Shown one piece after another: positions 61,482 through 64,000 of a stretch of DNA of 64,000 bases. Positions within the stretch are counted from its first letter, which is position 1. Each line of letters opens with the position of its first letter. The DNA is from Pyronema omphalodes (taxonomy: Eukaryota > Ascomycota > Pezizomycetes > Pezizales > Pyronemataceae): assembly GCA_024516155.1 (NCBI GenBank), contig JAJJXM010000021.1, forward strand, positions 372,001-436,000, given 5' to 3'. The notes under the pieces were generated by a model that worked only from the letters and a program-made list of their open reading frames with translations, did not search any database and was not told the DNA's origin. The position numbers and the translations under genes were made by a program.

Positions 61482-62642
61482 ATGCTTGACCTTGACTACG
61501 GATCCGACAGCGACTCCTCCGAAACCGAGACTTCCGTCGCGCCTCGCGCCCCTTCTCCTCCTCCGAAACCTACATCCGGCCTCTTCTCGCTCCTGCCAAA
61601 ACCTAAGAAAGGCAAAGACAAAGATGCAAATGCAAACCCAGACGCGCCGAAAAAGATTGTTGTCAACCTTCCAAAATTCGATGATGTTGAAGAGGATAGA
61701 CCCGCGAAGAAGCCAAGAATGGGTGGAGGAACCTCAGGACTGAGTGCAATGCTGCCTGCACCAAAACGAAAAGCACCAGTTGGAGCACCACCGCCACCTC
61801 CAAGTATTGAGGAGCCTGTGGATGAGCCAGTGATGAAGGAGGAGAAGGAACTACCAAAGGTTGAGGCAACGAGCAAGGCAAATACTGCATTTATTCCTCA
61901 GTCTCTAGCTAGGAAACCAATCCAGCCCATGAGTGCGTTCAAGAAGAAGAAGGGAACCACCGGAGCCGCCGCAAGTGCAGCTTCTGCCGGAGCTTTAAAG
62001 AAGGCGGAGCCACCTAAGCCTCAGGTCTCACTTTTTGGATCAGGTAAGTAAAATATTTCCACCATTAAAACTATGGTGCTAAAAAATGAATAGTTTCTAC
62101 AGTGGCGAGTGCTCCTAAGCGGAAGAAGACAGTACCTACCGGGGAATACAAGCCTATTATGCTCGAGGCAGCCCAGCCTATGAAAAAACCAGAAGACGAT
62201 ACAGAATACCTTGAGGAAGACCCAAATTTTGGACAAACTCCGCAAACATATTCTGGCCAGAGTATGGCAGAAGAGCCACAGGATCTACATCAATTGGTAG
62301 AACATGCTGGCTTGGACGAAAACGCAGTACGTACCTTTGAAATCGCAATGTCAAGACATTGGCTGACTCTAATAGATGCGACAACTATACGGCCGACATG
62401 GACGAGGCAGCGAATCCATTAAATTCACCACATTTAGTGTCGACGAAGAATATAGACAGAACGAGAGAGACAGAGAGTTAGGATTGGCCCAGGAAGTGAA
62501 GCCGGTGCGGACTGTGGCTCCTGGACGCCATCAACTTCAATCTCTACTCAACATTGCGCAGTCTCAGAAGAGTGCCTTGGAAGACAGTTTTGCCCGTGGA
62601 AAATCGAATCGGAAAGAGTCTGCTTCGAAGTATGGATGGTAG
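61482..62642 (+). CDS. PRCC-family nuclear protein
   Basis: Exons 61482-62043, 62103-62326 and 62376-62642 (introns 59 and 49 bp) give 350 residues. The N-terminus MLDLDYGSDSDSSETE begins with the acidic stretch typical of PRCC-related proteins, followed by Pro-rich and Lys-rich blocks (PSPPPKPTSGLFSLLPKPKK, LSAMLPAPKRKAP). The conserved C-terminal PRCC region starts near EYKPIMLEA and includes DLHQLVEHAGLDENA, RQLYGRHGRGSES and FARGKSNRKESASKYGW at the end. Human PRCC binds MAD2L2 and is spliceosome-associated. The fungal role is inferred only. Intron 1 has two acceptors 9 bp apart (TAG at 62091-62093, CAG at 62100-62102). Confidence 0.9.
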
Positions 62643-62997
62643 TTTCATGTTTCAAATGCGATGTTTTCTTGTCTGTATATATATTAGCAAATTGGTACCT
62701 AGTCTATTAAATGATACGCTTAGATTCGCTAATGAAGGCTTTCGTATCTTGAAATTGCATGTCTGGCACGCCTTATTCCATTACTAGCCTGTCAGAGGCA
62801 ACAATCTTCCAGCTTCGGGTCAATGAACGCCCGGCATGACTGAGTAACACATGGCTCCAGCACCCCATCCTCATCTTCACTTTGTGGGTCAATTAATCAC
62901 AAACTGGGGATCATCATTAAGCCATCATACTATACAATTCAATTCCTCATATCCTACACCTATTCCGCTTTTCCCTCCTAAATCCCGCCGGCATTTC
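62643..62997. other. Convergent 3' flanks
   Basis: Between the PRCC stop and the small-protein stop. Nothing else recognised. Confidence 0.4.
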
Positions 62998-63439
62998 TTA
63001 ACTAAACCGATCCCCCTTTGGACTTATATACGGCACTGTCGCTTCATATTTACTTCTTGGTCTGTCTGGGTTGTTTCCGAATTCAGCCTGCTCCATCAAG
63101 TGTTGCTTGCCTATTATTGATTCAGCCATTTGCTACTTCTATGCTCCGATACCAAGGGAAAGGCGCCCTTGGAGGAAAACTTTGGAAAGCTTACGCTGCT
63201 TCTCAACCATATCAATGTGCTTCTGTCTTCTGTCCGCGTCGATCTCGCGCTTGGCAAAGTAGTAGGCACCTCCTCCGGCAACAATCAGGGCTCCCCAGCC
63301 GTACCTGTGATTGTTAGTAGGCTTCATTAAACAGTTTGGTATATCTTGGTGGCAGTTTGACGAGGGTATCTATGGGAACAGGTCCACCAGGGTTCGCCGC
63401 CCTCAATGCCGTCCGTAGCTACCGCAATTCAAAGCTCAT
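62998..63439 (-). CDS. Small conserved single-TM protein, three exons (79 aa)
   Basis: Exons 63439-63423 (17 nt), 63304-63195 and 63110-62998, introns 118 and 84 bp. Joining them gives 79 residues: MSFELRYGWGALIVAGGGAY (short hydrophobic segment, residues about 8-22), then FAKREIDADRRQKHIDMVEK, and a C-terminus SKYEATVPYISPKGDRFS. The end motif KGDRFS and the body are, to my recollection, conserved in small Pezizomycotina proteins (DUF4748 is my best guess). Phases agree at both junctions (2+1, 1+2) and the total is divisible by three. The first donor (GTAGCT) is weak. A small mitochondrial or ER membrane protein would fit, but this is inference. Confidence 0.72.
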
Positions 63440-64000
63440 GGTGGGGGGTTCTTGGGTGTGGTAGATTTTGGAGCGGCATTGGGGGGGGGGGGGGTATTAT
63501 GCTTCTAGAGCTCGGGTAAGGTTTGTAGGGTGGTAGGGTGGTAGGGTGGTAGGATGGTAGGATGGTAGGGCGGTAGGATGGTAGGGCGGTAGGATGGTGC
63601 TCCCGCGGCGAGGGTTCGTGGAGGGGTTCTGTACCAGAAAGATTTAACCTATGACGCTCGTCACTTATGTTAGCTATTTTTCCTTTCTTCTCTAGAACAA
63701 CCTTGGGTGTACATACGGTGTTCATATTTGCTGTGATACTGCTCTTCTGCTCTCTTCTTCAGAAGGGTTTTTGTATGAAAAGTTGCAGAGTGCGGCGTTT
63801 TTCGGATATTTTGGACGCGCCCGAGATTCGGCGGGAATGTCAGGCCACACTCGAACGATTGGGGGACGGGGAAAACGTAAGCCAAGATTTTGTGATGAGA
63901 TAAGATAAAAAGATGAAGCTAGGACGCGGGAGTGGAGAGCGCTAAAGCTACGGTTAGAGCTCTACTGTAAGCACCCAACGCTGTCTAAAAACTTCATGTG
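63440..64000. other. Upstream of the small protein and right edge
   Basis: Contains a 13-base G tract (63479-63494) and a ~10-bp minisatellite GGTAGGATGG/GGTAGGGTGG (63526-63597, about seven units). ORFs beyond 63667 reach the edge and are not recognised. Confidence 0.5.

Noticed and set aside
61496..61876. 126-codon ORF antisense to the PRCC-like exon 1
   Set aside because: Glycine/serine shadow of a Pro-rich coding exon.

Overview
The window is a 64-kb piece of a filamentous ascomycete (Pezizomycotina) nuclear genome. The evidence is short 48-120 bp spliceosomal introns (GTRNGT donors, CTRAY-like branch sites, YAG acceptors), gene families typical of moulds, long AT-rich intergenic stretches with degenerate transposon remnants, and ankyrin/zinc-finger genes of a kind that expands in these fungi. 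I cannot fix the class (Leotiomycetes, Lecanoromycetes or Orbiliomycetes all seem possible).

Layout. (1) 0-14 kb is gene-poor. It holds an unusual hairpin-packed tandem repeat (1.0-1.6 kb) next to a very strong 57-nt hairpin, one intact F-box-like/ankyrin gene (8.1 kb), an hAT-like non-autonomous element (9.6-10.4 kb), relics of ankyrin genes and of their downstream flank (10.8-12.1 kb), and a ~330-bp (GTAGTT)n microsatellite. (2) 14.4-24.2 kb is a gene block: an ERD1-type EXS membrane protein (-), a large Ser/Thr-rich single-pass membrane protein (+), inositol-pentakisphosphate 2-kinase (+) and a YeeE/YedE sulphur transporter (-). (3) 24.2-28.8 kb is gene-poor, with a small terminal-inverted-repeat element and one doubtful ORF. 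(4) 28.87-34.22 kb and 49.84-55.08 kb are two arms of a ~5.3-kb inverted segmental duplication. Each arm carries a three-exon zinc-finger/ankyrin gene plus ~1.5 kb of downstream sequence. The left copy is open. The right copy has one in-frame TGA in the ankyrin array. (5) The 15.6 kb between the arms holds a second hAT-like element and six conserved genes: a GH16 glucanase-like protein, the proteasome deubiquitinase UBP6, a CREG-like protein, nucleoporin NUP53, a methyltransferase, and pyrroline-5-carboxylate reductase. (6) 55-64 kb holds a second small inverted-repeat element, a tRNA-Val(AAC), a six-exon RING-like/RRM protein, a PRCC-family protein, and a three-exon 79-aa protein whose coding is hidden across short exons.

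Most conserved genes are arranged as divergent pairs sharing 0.4-1 kb promoters (UBP6/CREG-like, NUP53/methyltransferase, RRM/PRCC, ERD1/Ser-Thr protein) or as convergent pairs (IPK1/YeeE, PRCC/small protein). They are housekeeping functions without an obvious shared pathway. The accessory story is the ankyrin family: two long near-identical copies in inverted orientation, internal homogenisation of repeats, a nonsense mutation in one copy, and older relics 17 kb away. No biosynthetic cluster, CRISPR array or complete autonomous transposon was seen.
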